Part shown: positions 11,195-23,820 of the stretch, piece after piece | Layout of the letters: every line of letters begins with the position of its first letter | Numbering within the stretch: the stretch's first letter is position 1 | Assembly: GCA_014549065.1 (NCBI GenBank) | Contig: JACDOX010000369.1 | Coordinates: 1 to 64,000, forward strand | DNA: 64,000 bases | Source of the DNA: Cardinalis cardinalis | Taxonomy: Eukaryota > Chordata > Aves > Passeriformes > Cardinalidae | Reading direction: 5' to 3' | Translations under genes and position numbers: made by a program | Notes under the pieces: generated by a model | Database searches by the model: none | Told to the model about the DNA's origin: nothing | What the model saw: the letters and a program-made list of their open reading frames with translations, nothing else

Positions 11195-11598
11195 GATGAG
11201 GATGTTTGACCATCTCACTTTTAGAGTGTTGGGCCTGCTCAGACTTGAGAAAAAAAGACTGAACAAAGGTCTTTTCAATCTGTGGAAATATCTGAAGAAA
11301 GGATCTGAGAGGATGAAGCCAGGGTCTTCTTGGGAGTGCTGAGCTGCAGACAAGAGGTAAGGGGGAGAAATTGGAGTACAGTGAGTTCCACAGGAGGAAG
11401 AACCTCTTTGCAGTGAGGATGTTAGAGAACTGGAACAGGCTGCCCAGAGAGGTGGACTCTGTTTTTCTGGAGACAGAGATCTGCCAGCTGGACACAACCC
11501 AGTAATGTTCTCCTGGGGACACTGCTTGACAAGGTGGGGTTGGACTAGATGACCTACAGAGGTCCTGTTCACCCTTATGTCTCCTGTGATTCTGTGAT

Positions 11599-13538
11599 AT
11601 TAGGGAGGATTTTAAAAGGCATTTTACAGCCTTAGGCAATTGAGTTCAGCCTAAGGAACCTAAGTGTGGGTAATAAAAAGGCCGATGGGTGAGAGTAAGC
11701 ATTTCTTAGATGGACTGCACCATTGTTACCCTGACTAGAATAATGAAAAAGAAAATAAAAAAATATTCTTAATCTTACCTCTGGTTTTAATAAGAAAAAA
11801 AACAATGACAAAACATTGCTTGCAAATAAATCTGATGACTTATTAAGGGATAATAGTCTGCCTCAGGTTGCTCAGTGTTATATTACCCTTTCTTGTTAGA
11901 TGAAAGAAGAAAGTTACAAGCAAAAATGAATATAATCACTATTAAGCCAAACAGACAGAAGAATATAAAACATTGGGATACACTTAGTCGCTCATAACTT
12001 TTGTAAGAATGTACTTGAAGAGAAAGTTATTTCAAAAGCATTTTTTGTGCTCAAAGCAAAACACCAGAGTAGTTTTTAGATTGATTTTCTTCCTTGTAAC
12101 ATTTTAACTCGCTGACTTTCATCAGGAACTTTGCTATTTCCTTAGAGACAGGTATGCAATAAGTAGAAATAGCCCTTTATTCAAGGAGGGGGGTTATTTA
12201 CATTGCTTTTGGATACTTCATGTAGCATACAGTGAAGACAGAAGCAAAACCATATCTGCCAGAAGTCAAACTTCTGCCTTTGAAATAACAGACTTTATTT
12301 ATAGAAAACTGTAACGAATGTCTGATCTCACAGCAGCACAGGACAACATCACTATCTGGCACCTTTTATTTCTGGGAAGAGGGAGTAGGGGAGTGAAGAA
12401 GAAGGTGCTGTTTTCCACAATCATAAAAGTATCTGTATATCAAATAAAAACTAAAATGCTCACTGAGAATCTGAAAAGTATTAAAATAATGCCTTCCAAC
12501 TTCTAGTTGCAGAACAAGGAAGTGCAATAGCTTCCTGGTATTTGCTGTTATTCATCTTTACTTACAAGGATCAGAGACGGCCGATATTGATCTAATAAAC
12601 TTACATGGTATTACATAATTCAAATATTTTTTTACCAAGTAATACTCTCCTTCAAACTCAGCAGTAGACTATGAACAACTAAATCAATTCATTAAGTGAA
12701 TAGACTAGTTCAAACTCAGCTTTTTCCTAATTTATCAGAACACCCCATTTCATCTGCAATGCCTGTCTTGTGTCCAGCTGCCCTGAGATTTTCTCTAAAA
12801 GCATTATTCATCCATTCCTGAATACTTCTTTAGCCTTCTGCTCTTCATTTTTGTCCAAGTTCCTGTCCTTTGTTTTAAGTGTATATCTTCATAACAGAAA
12901 ACATGCTTTGCCCATGTTCAGCCTGTGCAGCTTGATTTTCTTATATTCTTTTTCTGTCTCTCCATTTTATCATTATTTCTCTACTGTTTCCAAGTAGCAG
13001 TGAATGACAGAAAGGTAGGAAAAAATTGAAATATGAAAATGGTTTTTCTTCTCATTTTCATATTTTTTCACTTACATAATAAGGAAACATGATCATTTCA
13101 TACGATGTGCATAATTAATTTTTAAATTTATCAAAATATTCCTAAAGCCACACATACAAATACAGACANATACATAGGAACATACATGTTCATATCTACA
13201 TATACATGAAAACACAAATATATTTTTATCTTTATACTGGTTTTTTCATGCATGCAAATGGTGGTTTTTTTTAAAAAAAAAAAGTTCTTCCCAAGTAGAA
13301 TTTTGTGTGCTAAAGGCATGCATCAGTGCCCAATAATTTACTTATGGTGTAAGTTTTGAAAAATACTTCAACAGCTTCTATTAAATAGCTTAATTTCAAT
13401 CTCTTTAAAATATTATTTCTTGCACTGCCTAAGATAAGAACATTTTCACGTATCTCAAGGGCAGTGGAAGGTAATGTTTAAAGATATTTTGAAATTTTCA
13501 TGTAATTTTTTTGTAGCCCTTAATTTTGTATGTATATG
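11599..13538. other. AT-rich, no recognisable feature
   Basis: No gene or named repeat. Frames at 12318-12506 and 12770-12997 are short and unconvincing. A 13-bp perfect hairpin lies at 13029-13065. Confidence 0.6.
13029..13065. repeat. Inverted repeat, 13-bp arms, 11-base loop
   Basis: AAATATGAAAATG (13029-13041) is the exact reverse complement of CATTTTCATATTT (13053-13065). AT-rich arms make chance occurrence less improbable than the length suggests. Confidence 0.85.
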
Positions 13539-14113
13539 TGTGCAGGTTTTGGCTGGGGAAGAGTGCATTTTCTTCACAGTGGTTGTTATTGGTCTATGTT
13601 TTGGATTTGTGGTGAACACAGGGTTGATAATATGGAGATGCTTCTGCTGTTGCTGAGCAGTGTTTACCTGCTTTTTGTACTCCCACAATGGCAAGGAGGT
13701 TGGGGGTGCATGGGAGGTTGGGAAGGGGGCACAGCCAGGATAGATGACTCAAACTGACCAAAGGGATATTTCAGACCATATGACATCATGCTCAGTAAAC
13801 AAATTTGGATATGGGAGGAAGGATGGACATTTGGAGTTGTGGTGCTTGTCTTCCTAAGTCACCATTATGGATGATGAAGCCCTGCTCTTCTGGAGCTGAC
13901 TGAGCACCTGCCTGCCCATGGGAAGTGCTGAATGAATTCCTTGCTTTGCTTTGCTTGTGTGCACAGCTTTTGCCTTCCCTATTAAACTGCCTTTAAGTCA
14001 ACCCATGAGTTTTCTACCTTTGACTCTTCCAATTCTCTCTCTGATCCTGCTGGTGGGGGAATTAGTAAGTGGCTGTCTGGGTGTTGGCTGCTGGCTGGGG
14101 CTAAACCACAACA
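13539..14113 (+). mobile_element. Solo LTR, ERVL-type avian endogenous retrovirus
   Basis: A 575-base element starting TGTGCAGGTTTTGGCTGGGG and ending CCACAACA. It contains the family's landmarks in order: GTTGATAATATGGAGATGCTT, a GGGGGTGCATGGGAGGTTGGG tract, ACCATATGACATCATGCTCAG, CACCTGCCTGCCCATGGGAAG, TGCTTTGCTTTGCTTG, and the poly-A signal ATTAAA at 13981-13986. The TATA box is degraded. It is the same family as 4394-4973 but in the opposite orientation. No internal retroviral sequence and no obvious target duplication were found. The small frames inside (13474-14136) are by-products. Confidence 0.85.
13981..13986 (+). terminator. LTR polyadenylation signal ATTAAA
   Basis: ATTAAA inside CCCTATTAAACTGCC, at the position where this ERVL-type LTR family places its poly-A signal, ahead of the GAGTTTTCTACCTTTGACTC region. 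Confidence 0.55.
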
Positions 14114-16140
14114 AAACAAGCAGCAACTTCAGGTAAACTATTACATATCATGAGGCTACATGGGTATACTTTCAATGTCTGATAAACAAAGCACATAATC
14201 TTATGAACATCCAAAGATACCTACATATCCCCTCAAGCACTAAGCCCTGGAGAGAGAAATATACATTTTTCTTTTCTCCAAATTCTCCCTCTTGTATTTC
14301 TTCAGTTTATCCTTAGTTACCTAAGGATTTAATATAATACTTGTACAGTAAAACAACCTGCTGCATTTTTTTTCTTTTTATTAGAAACTAGGATGCATAT
14401 GCTATGGCTTGATGGGAGCTGCAGTAGCAGTGTTAGCCATTGTTATAGTTTGATACAGGAGGGATTTAAGGAAGTGAAGTAATGCTTGTGTTTTACATAG
14501 AGTTTTTTATTTTATAATGGAATTTATTAATTCTATTGAATTATTTCAAGCTCATGGAGAAGCAGGGCTGGGATGGAGGGAATTAAATGGCAAGATTGTA
14601 CATAACATACACTAAGAATTAGTTCAAAATTTTAATAATTTCATTAGTTTTATAATTGTCATAATTTTCATAATTTTTTGCTTCTTTAGATGCATTTCTG
14701 TATTTTGCACTCAGTAAAATAACAGTAAATGTTTGATTGAATTTCAGCTATCTTACTAAATATAGTAATGGAAACCTTGACAGAAATGGCAAGAAATTCT
14801 AAAAATATACAGTATTGAGGCAGTAAATGGTAACACATCATGTTGTATGCAGATNATATGTTGCTGTTATTGATAGAAAAGTCAATTATTAACCTAGTCA
14901 TAACGGCATATTCAATATGAATCCTGATTTTCCTGAAGATCAATTTAGACAAATCTATATTCAAGTTGACAGTGATATGAAGCATAAAATCTGAGTGGTT
15001 TGCACTTTTAGATTTTAAATGGAGTATATGACAAAAAAATATAAATATGGAAGGGCTTTTTCTTTTGCTTTATTTAGCAAAGTTGCACAGCTTACTATCC
15101 CTTGTATCTTCAAGAAAAGATACAAAAGAGAACTGAAAAGGGAAAGACAAAATCAAGTTTCTTACAGTTACTGGTGCAGGAAAAATTGATGCAGTTTGCA
15201 AAGTCACCTTCACATGATTTTTATATTTGTCATGGTTGCCTTGTGTAGTCTGTTTCTCAAAAATTGTTGAAGATTATTAAAGATCTTATCTGAGAAAAGC
15301 AAAGTGGTCTCTGCTCTCTCTTAGATAACTTTAGAGATGGGCCATCCCTTTTTAAGCGATCTCACTGGGCATTTGTGCCTCAGGGCAAAATATGTCACCT
15401 TCATACCTCTCCATATAAATCACTCTATGCCTATAACACGCACTCTGAATTCCAAATGGATCATCAGACTCTTTAAAAGTAGTGACAACACATTTAGTAG
15501 CTAGTGAAAGATATGTAAAATGGACTAGTGCAGAAAGAAAAGAGAAGCTTTTAAATACTCATGGTTCATATTTGATGCACTATACAATTTTATTCCATGC
15601 TAAAGTTGTGGAAGAGAATGCCTTTGAGTTTGTTTAAATCTACCCAAATGTCAAAAAGGGAAAATGTTACATCTATATATGTCTCAAATTAATGCTGAGT
15701 ATGGTTTTGCTGAATGAGTTAAAAAGAACACCAACTAAGCTTTAAAATTATGCCTTTCTCTTTCCTAAAACTTTCTACACTCATCACCTTGAGAGGGGTC
15801 ACCTGTGATTGAAATTAATATCCATGCTGGTGCAAAGCACTTGTCTCTGTCTGCTGGATACCATGTTGTACCACAATGAACAGTGTCACTGTGTACCTGA
15901 AATAGGTGTATGTGTTGGAACAGGTTAGAGTGTGGAAATGTGCTATATACCGTCAGTGTTTTGAAGAGTGGTTGGAGATTATGGAGGTGAAAAAAGCCAA
16001 ATATGGTGAAGGAACCTACTGTAATTTCAGATTAGTCTTTCTTTGATCTTTGTTTTCTATCGTTCTCTTGCCTTGAAGCTTAACAGCTAAACAAGAGAAA
16101 AATTGCACAAGGGAAAAATCTGGAGATTGAGCAGTATCAG
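14114..16140. other. No recognisable feature
   Basis: About 2 kb of AT-rich sequence. A slightly GC-richer patch at 15780-15960 could not be assigned. No credible ORF. Confidence 0.55.
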
Positions 16141-16850
16141 TGTTGCAGTTTAAACTGAGCTGGTAAACAAGCTTTATGCAACCACTCAAGTTGAGCCCCT
16201 ACCCAAGCTGAGATAAGGAAAGAAAAAGTATTTGAAACAACAATGCGATAAGAAAACAAACAGTAATAGCAACAATAGTATTAACAAATGCATACAAAAC
16301 CAGAGTTATTCTTATTCTATGCAAAATGCTCCCTGAATTTCACTGACCCAATGTGAGCTGGTGCCATGTGGCTCCCAAGACAAAGATGAAAATGGCAGAC
16401 AAACCCATCTGCATCCATATTTTTCCCACAACCCTAAGGCGAAAAAAAACCAACAATGTTGGACAATTTTTTTGCACCTATGCTCCTTCCCCAAGCCCCN
16501 GATGACAAATAAAAAAAAAAGACAAATCCCACCACTCTGTTCACCATTTAGTCCCCTGGAAAGAAGGAGGAAATATGGTGGTAGAAGATTGGTGCATCCC
16601 CTTTTTCTTCCACTTGAAGCCAGAGAAGTGAGAATCCCTTATTTGTGCTCCTGCAGCCATGATGCGAGTAGTGTAGAATAGCAACCTGGACATACCCACA
16701 CAGCTCNGTGCTCCACGTCCCACCATCCTTGCCCAAAACTAGGACAATCAGCAGTCACTGGCTTGTTGAGGGATGTTCTGGGAGACTCAAGTGTACCTAA
16801 CAACCAGTCTTAAAGAGCATGTGACATCACTGGGTTACTTTCAGTTCTGT
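16141..16850 (-). mobile_element. Decayed LTR, ERVL-type (end approximate)
   Basis: The left boundary TGTTGCAGTTTAAACTGAGC is the reverse complement of an LTR 3' end. It is followed by an A-rich tract with AACAATAGTATTAAC, then ACCCAATGTGAGCTGGTGCCATG and CTCCCAAGACAAAGATG, which recall the body of a passerine LTR that has lost most of its CpGs. TCTTTAAGA near 16810 (plus-strand TCTTAAAGA) could be the TATA equivalent. The right end is not resolved and may extend to about 16971. Frames at 16312-16736 are chance frames within it. Confidence 0.5.
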
Positions 16851-19800
16851 GCCTGGTGGTATGCTTCATGCCCCTGGCTATGCCTGTAAGCTAAACAAAA
16901 ATTGATAAACGATCTATGATCCTTCAACCAGGTTATATCCATGATGCACAGAGCTAGCTCCTGCTACAGCATACTGACCAAGAGTTCTCTCTTCCTTAGG
17001 AGACCATCTATCCCTGTCTGAAGTTTCTATCGCTCAGTCACCACTTTGTGGGAAGCTTTTTCTTTTGACCGTGAAATTCAATGAAGAATGTATTGCATGC
17101 AAGAAAAATAATGTGTGTTAGCAGCAACTATTCTACTTTAAAATTTTATCCTATCCAATGGTTCTATGAGGTCTGCCAGATATCAGCTGCATGATTTAAG
17201 GGATTCAGGCAGAAGGAAGACTATATTTCCTGCGGGAATGCCATGGATTCTAGACTATTTGCTAGCTACATTTTGTTGTGGATTTTTAAAATATCATATA
17301 ATATTTCTAGGTACAATTTTATTGCCTGAATTTATTTTCTTCATACAGATTATTGGTTTATTATCTTCATTTCTTATTTTGAGAGGAGATTATTTGTATC
17401 ATAGTCTTTTCTTTCCTTGAAAGCTGCTAGATTCTACAAGCAATGTTAGATATAATAAATTAGCAATATTGTATGAAAAAAGAAAATCTAATAGCTGGAA
17501 GTTTATTTGTTTGTTTGTTTTTCATTTTTTGGGGGGGATTTTTCTTTCCTTCTTCAGTTTATTTTTCTAATCTTGACCACAGCATGAAAAATTTGATTTA
17601 GGAAAGTATACATGAAGATGGCACATTCTCTGATGCACCAAATGGTCTAAAAGGCCAGTCCTATAAGTTTTCAGATATTTGCTTGCTTGCAAGTCTGCCA
17701 AATATCCTACCGATTTTACTATATTTTGAACTTTTCAAATGTAGAATGGTGCTGTGAGTTTGAATCTAAGAGCATTAATCAATGGGGCTGAAAAATTATA
17801 TATATTCTGACTTGTTGCAAAGATCCACTCAGTCTGTATGTCTGTCCTGGCTGTGTTAGAAAAACTGGAACTGGATTAATGCAGACATAGCCGTGATAAA
17901 TCAGTTAGCTCCATTGCTAGGATAAATTGATAGTGTTTTAAATAGCCTTTACAAATTTTACATATCCTCCAGACTTTATTGAATAAAGCAAACTTCAGTA
18001 AAAATGTGTGCTTACTCTTTGATTGCTGCCTATAAAATTACAATTTTTTTATCTGCTTCAGAGAATGTCTTTAAAACAAAAATGATATTGTTTTAAATTT
18101 TATTTATTTATTTATTTTGAGTCTTACAACTTGAATATAAATTATATAGAATTTTCAATACTGCGATTTGGACACAGTATTGTGCAAATATTGCAAAGGT
18201 TGACTGTAAGCACAAGTTCTGAAAGTGTTCTCATTCCTGAAAAACATTCTTCAAACAGCGTTAGAGGGTTGCATGTTAAGAGATATAGAAAAAAATTATT
18301 TTACCTGGACAGTGGCTTTTTTTTTCCTCTAAGGGAATTTTTTCTTTATATGGGAAAGGAAGGGAAATATTTGTGGACACATGACTTAGCAATAGGAATA
18401 ATAATTGTATTTTGAAAAGTTTCCAGCTGATACAATATTTTGCAATTTTTAACGTATTAATGAATCTTGTGAATACAATAAAAATATTTTTGGTCTGATA
18501 AATTCTTACACCCAGTTATAACCAAGTGCAAGTTCTTAGCATGCAGTGGAAGAGGAGGTCATATCAGAAGCCTCTTCAGCAGCAAAAATTGACTGCAGTG
18601 TGTGTATCTAGTATTAGTGTGAAATTAATTCAATTTCTTACTTAAGGTCTAAAAAAAAGCAATGTGCAAACCAGAAAGATTCTGATCTTGTCTGTTCTTA
18701 CCTAGTAAACCTAACCCACACAATTATAATCCTTTCTGTTAAAGGACATTGATTTAAATGTACTATCTCTTTATGCTCATGTTTAAATTAGTAATAATAA
18801 TAATTAAAAAAAATGTTCTGCTATACTCAGTGAAGTCAAGAGCACATAGCAGAGTGTGAGGAAAATATCTGAGAATATATTCTATTTCTCTTTTATTTTC
18901 ATTTCACCATATATTATATTTTTATGCATTCATTTTCATTTTTCTTCCTTGCCATTACATTTCAGTTTCTGTTGGGTTTAATGGGAATTATCCTCAGGTT
19001 GAAATTTTGTATTTTTTTTTTTATGTCATTGCAGATAAAAGGAAAATACATTGCTGGAATAAGATAGCCTACTTTAAAATTAAACCTCAAGATCCAATAA
19101 ATAATCTAAATGCTTGAAACAAAGAAACAAGCAATTCCTTGTCTCCAGTGTCCTGTATTTTNATTAAATTAGGTATTATTTATGTGTAGGAGATGAGGTT
19201 TTTTCCCTGGTGGATTAATTAGTGCAAATGACTGCTTTTGTAAACTGTGATATTTTTATTGTTATTTTAGACCAAGCAATGTCTCATTTACCGTGATATT
19301 TTTTACTGAGTAGAAGAATTTCCTCAGAAAAACGTACAAAAGCAATATAAGTCATGCAGAATTTCAAGGACTTTCACAACTTTTTATACATTCAGAAATT
19401 GTCTTGTATTTTGTAAAGAAAATAATTTCTCTAAGTTAAAGAATGGCTTGAAAATGCTGCAACGTTCTTTTTTAGTAGACTGGACACCTTGATATTAATC
19501 CAAAGATTTTTAGTCAGGTGTTAGTCAAAGTGTTAATAGTGGGATACTATTTATAAAAAAATATTTTTAGCATAACTTGCTGGGCTTTAACAGCTCAGTT
19601 TGGTGAAGCCTTAGGTGCTAAGCTCTGAGCTTTCACCTAGATATGGTGAACTTTTACCTAGTTAAATAAAAGAAGGCACTAGAGATTGTTCAAGACTGAA
19701 GATAAGAAAGATACGATCATCAGAGGAACCTGCAGCCCAGAGATAAGGAAAAAAAATCGCTAACCTATGAAGGGACTCAATGAAGAACAGAAATACACCA

Positions 19801-22501
19801 GACCCTAATACATCTATTGACCCAAATTTTGTGTGATGGGTGGGGATTCTTAGATCATAAGAGTATGACTGCCTGGGGATTTCTTCATTCAGGGTCCTTC
19901 TTCAGACACAGCTTGAGCTGAAGTGCTATTAGTAAAAGGTATTTTTATAGTGGAATATGTTGTTTTGTTTATTTATTCAGCAGAAACCTAGTCCAGCTCT
20001 GCTATAGTGGCTGGCATGCATAGTTTCTGTAGCACAAAAAAAGGAGTAAAATAATCCAGAATACTGCTGATTAAAAGAGAGCAATATGGTTTGCATCTAA
20101 TTTGTCACATTTGGTCTAATTTTTCCACATAAACATTTGTGAGTTATACATGTATGGCTTGCTAAAAATATGTAATTAGGTTTAATGTATTAACTCACGT
20201 GAGTTATTTTCCTGTTTGAAATAGAAAGGAGACAATTTGCTTTTTGATAAATACGGACATGATAACAGTGCTATATACCAGTATCTACAGAAAATTTAGT
20301 TCAGCATCTGGATGAAAATATAGATCATTATACTCCAAAAACCAATATCCCTTTTCTAAAAAACCACATTTTTTTCTTTCCACTAGTATCCTTTCAAAGT
20401 CAGAATTCAGTCTGGTCACAGAAACCAATAAATGTATATTAGCAAGACACTTCTCCTGAGCAATGGCTTTCCTCCATTGCCTTTTTCTTTATTTTTATAT
20501 TGGGATGTTTCCCTCCAGGCTTCAGAAAACAGGAATGCTATTTCATTTTTATAAGTGACTTCCTCTCCTAAACTCCGTATTTTTAGCATTACACCTTTGA
20601 TATAATTTTAACCTCTGTGAACTCATTATCATTAAATTTCTTTCAAAACAAAAGAATAAAATAAAGTTCTGAGTTTGGTTCAATAGTTGACTTTTTTCTC
20701 TTGTTAGAAGGAATTTGGTAAAATAATTTTGAATCCTTCAAATATGAAATGAATCAGAAAGAATTGTTGGGAAATGTATTGGTGGAAATTAATCTATTTC
20801 TAGCATTGATTTTCACCAGTTCTAAATTCAGAAATGGTTCAGGGAATTCTCTGTGTTTTTGCTCATGGGCAGTTAGTATAAAAGCAGTTCCACTGACTTC
20901 AATGACATTCCTTAGGCAAATAATGGTGGAGCACAATGAATTATGTCAATACTGCCAAATAAAATAGGGACAGGATTTGTTCTTTTTCTTTGAGGCTAAA
21001 AGAATAGTTTAAGTAGAGTCACATGACATTGCACTGGCACTGGGTCTCCTCTGGATTGCATATGCTGCCCCTATATTCACACAAGGAGGTACATTTATAT
21101 ACACATACAGGCATGTATGTACATGTGCACATATTATTTTCTGGTTTTAAACATCTGAATTCTGTAAGATCTGTGTAGGAGTTTGCCAGGCTGACATTTT
21201 ACAGAGACACAGGAAAAGGGAACATTTCCTCAAATCCCAAGTGCTGGATTAGTGTGTCAGCACCCCAGGTAAGCTGAGACCCTTGCGCCTGACCAGTGCG
21301 TCAGTATCCCATTGTGGGGACTCCCCTGAACAGTGTGCTGCTGGATCAGAGATCAGTTTAACTGACTTACTCAGGGACAGATGCCAGCAGAGAGAGATCT
21401 CCTCATGGGTCTCCAAACCTTTACTCACCACAAGAGACTTCTAGCACCCTTGAAGGATTTGCAGTAAGAGTTTACAGAATAATATTCTTTAATAGTAATA
21501 TCATGACAGGTTAAAGTTCAAGGATTGCCAGTGATAGTATCTGACTCCAAAAATGCATTCAAAGCAATGCACAGAGAAGTTCTAATGCCTAACAAAAATT
21601 ACCTCAAGATAATCATTCAGGGCCTGTAGAGCATGGTTCTTACTCAATAGATGTCCCCGTGGAAGAGAAGACACATTCAGCCTTATAACAGTTCCAAGAA
21701 GTTACCATGGAGTCTTTCCTAAATTCTCACCATTCCTAACTTTCATAGTATTTCTTTGCCTTTAGGTAGAGAGTGAGTGATTGTAGTCATACATCTTATT
21801 CAGTGAGCAGTAGTCATATTTTGGGGGTGGGTAATGTCAGCACTATATCTGAGATAATCTTGGGATAGGATACATATCAGTCCAAGGAAAGTGATTTTGC
21901 CACAATTGCTGATTCAAAAGAAGACCATCTTCCTTTATATCTCTTGATTGTCAGCTGCTGCAAGGCTTATCAGCTAAAAAGTACCACCAACTTCCCCTTG
22001 GAATTCCGCTTTTCATCCCCCTTAGATTGTATTCTTTGTTGGGGAAGCTGGGCATGTTAACTACCTTCCACCCAGGAAGCAGCAAACACATTTCCCTCAA
22101 TAATTTCCATGTAGTTATAACTGTGTCTATAACATTCCACTTTAATTATGCCCCCAGTCATTTTTCCACACATAGCANGGCACAGAAGACATGGCCTGGA
22201 GTGGAGTGAAAGGATGTAGAGATGCCTGTGCAAGTATAGGGGAATAATTTTGGAACATTGGGAAGTCAAACGAGACCAATTTTATCTGCACTACTTACTG
22301 GAGGCATTCTTTGATATATTCTGTCCTCTGAACTATTTTATTTTCTGGCTTCTACAGCTGTGGATCAAAATTGTATCAGACAGTGTTTTAACAAGCTCTA
22401 TGGAGAATCAGTAGTCCAGTGATGCAGTGTGCTTTTAGCCTGGTTTATTTAGCAATATGGATATGTCATTTCTCTGTAGTTCATCCAATTCTGTGTGTTA
22501 T
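16851..22501. other. AT-rich, no gene recognised
   Basis: About 5.6 kb without an assignable gene. Simple tracts: (TTTG)n near 17505 and (TTTA)n near 18098-18118. The segment 19588-19950 is less AT-rich and looks composed rather than random (possibly an old LTR or DNA-element relic), but I could not identify it. Frames at 17166-17420, 18131-18415 and 20749-20967 show no known domain. Confidence 0.5.
18098..18118 (+). repeat. (TTTA)n microsatellite
   Basis: About five units of TTTA in a T-rich context. Confidence 0.85.
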
Positions 22502-22883
22502 GCTGGTTTCAGCCGAGGACAGGGTTGACTTTTTGCAATAGTGGGAGGGGGCAGGGAGAAGGGGGTGTGGCCAGGATCCAGATGTTTGATTCCACTTCTT
22601 TTTGTTGCTGGTGAGGGAGAGGGGGTATCATATTGAGGTCTGGTTCCTGAGCATTTTGCATGTAAATTATCCTCTCTTTTGTACACTTTTGTTATTAATA
22701 TTGTTGNTGTTACTCNTANTTTTCTTATCTCATTCTTCTCTTAACTCATGACCTCTGCCTATTGTGCCTCCAAATCTCCTCTCTGGCCATCCATGGGAGG
22801 GAGNGATGGATTAGGGGGAGGGTGAGTGGAAGATGAGGGAAGGGGAGTAAGCCAGCAGCAGTGTGGTTTGAGGAGTCTCAGTG
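22502..22883 (+). mobile_element. LTR, ERVL-type, 3' end decayed
   Basis: Starts TGCTGGTTTCAGCCGAGGAC, close to the TGTGCTGGTTTCAGC start of a common passerine LTR. It continues with AGGGTTGAC, AATAGTGGGAGGGGGCAGGG, GGTGAGGGAGAGGGGGTA, then a (TTATTGTTGTTACT)-like stretch, and CATCCATGGGAGGGAG near the 3' end. The last part up to the expected CCACAACA end is not clear. No internal retroviral region is next to it. The minus-strand frame at 22498-22686 lies inside it and is not a gene. Confidence 0.6.
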
Positions 22884-23755
22884 GGAGAGCTACACTGGGG
22901 AGTGTCATTCCTAAATCAGTACGTGCATACTGTGTTCTGTTACTCCCTGCTGGCCTGTTTATTATCAGGTGTGCAGTTCAAATGATTATTTCAAAGTAGA
23001 ATCTTTTTATCATTCAGTCATTTACTCTTAATGTTCTTTTGAAACAAAGATTATTCTTGCACACTTTTTTGTGTACTGATAAAATACATCAATAACTGCC
23101 AATAATAGGTGACACAAAATAGATCAGTTTTTAAAAGCAATTTTTGAATTATTGTTTGCACTAAAGAAACCAGTGTGCTTGAAAAGTAAAAGACCATAAT
23201 TTTGTTATCAATATCTACTTGTATTTCACAAGTGATTGGAAGAAAAAGCAATGTTAAGAAAATTATTCATTCACCTTAAAGGTTAATTTCTGAGTGACAG
23301 TCAAAACTGGTGAAACTTGCAGAGATAAAAAAGGCAAGAACAGAGGCACTCTAACAGAAATTACTTTTTTATCCTATGAATATTTTTACACTTAGGTTTT
23401 ACACAAAGGACCACCTGTATATTAAAGTAAACAAGTATTGACTACAAACAAGTTTATTCCATCAGAATTTAACATAAGCAAGAGTTTTCCTCTTGAAGAC
23501 AACTTGTACAGGTTTTGCCTTGAGAGGAGAAACCCAACAGCATCCAGACACCCAGTTCATCTTTAAGAATGTGTGTTATACCAGAACTTCATGTAATAGA
23601 TAGGCAGATTCATACATCTAAAACCAGTATTTTCTACATATTTACTTTTTCCAGATGAGAAATTAAGAAATTCCAGGAGATATTATGCTGATTCATTATA
23701 GACACATTTCTATTTTGTCAGGTCAATTTTTTAGTGTTTTTTTATTTTGTTAGTT

Positions 23756-23820
23756 TGATTTGGGGTTTTTTTTATGTATTTGGGTTTTTTGTTTTTGTTT
23801 TTGTTTTTGTTTTTTTTTTC
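23756..23820 (+). repeat. T-rich low-complexity tract with (GTTTTT)n
   Basis: Irregular TTTGGGTTTTTT then four GTTTTT-like units and a T run. Confidence 0.9.

Larger units (their letters stand above)
10199..11598 (+). mobile_element. CR1 LINE 3' portion, interrupted by an LTR
   Basis: About 1.07 kb of CR1 remains once the LTR at 10862-11194 is taken out. It runs from the end of reverse transcriptase (GAATGGAAGGTCTCAGAGGG near 10250) through the ORF2 C-terminus to the 3' UTR (AACAGGCTGCCCAGAGAGG, TTGGACTAGATGACCT) and the tail (GTGATTCTGTGAT, to about 11598). The tail type (ATTCTGTG) and the UTR differ from those of the copy at 9893, so this is a different CR1 subfamily. Because a TE sits inside it, this insertion is older than the LTR. 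Confidence 0.92.

Noticed and set aside
10994..11639. 192- and 173-codon minus-strand frames
   Set aside because: They are antisense to the CR1 3' region and the nested LTR, overlap each other in different frames and match no known protein.
16141..17182. TATCAG on both sides as target-site duplication of the 16-kb LTR
   Set aside because: TATCAG occurs before 16141 and again near 17178, but the bases before the second copy do not end in CA, and the LTR likeness fades long before it.
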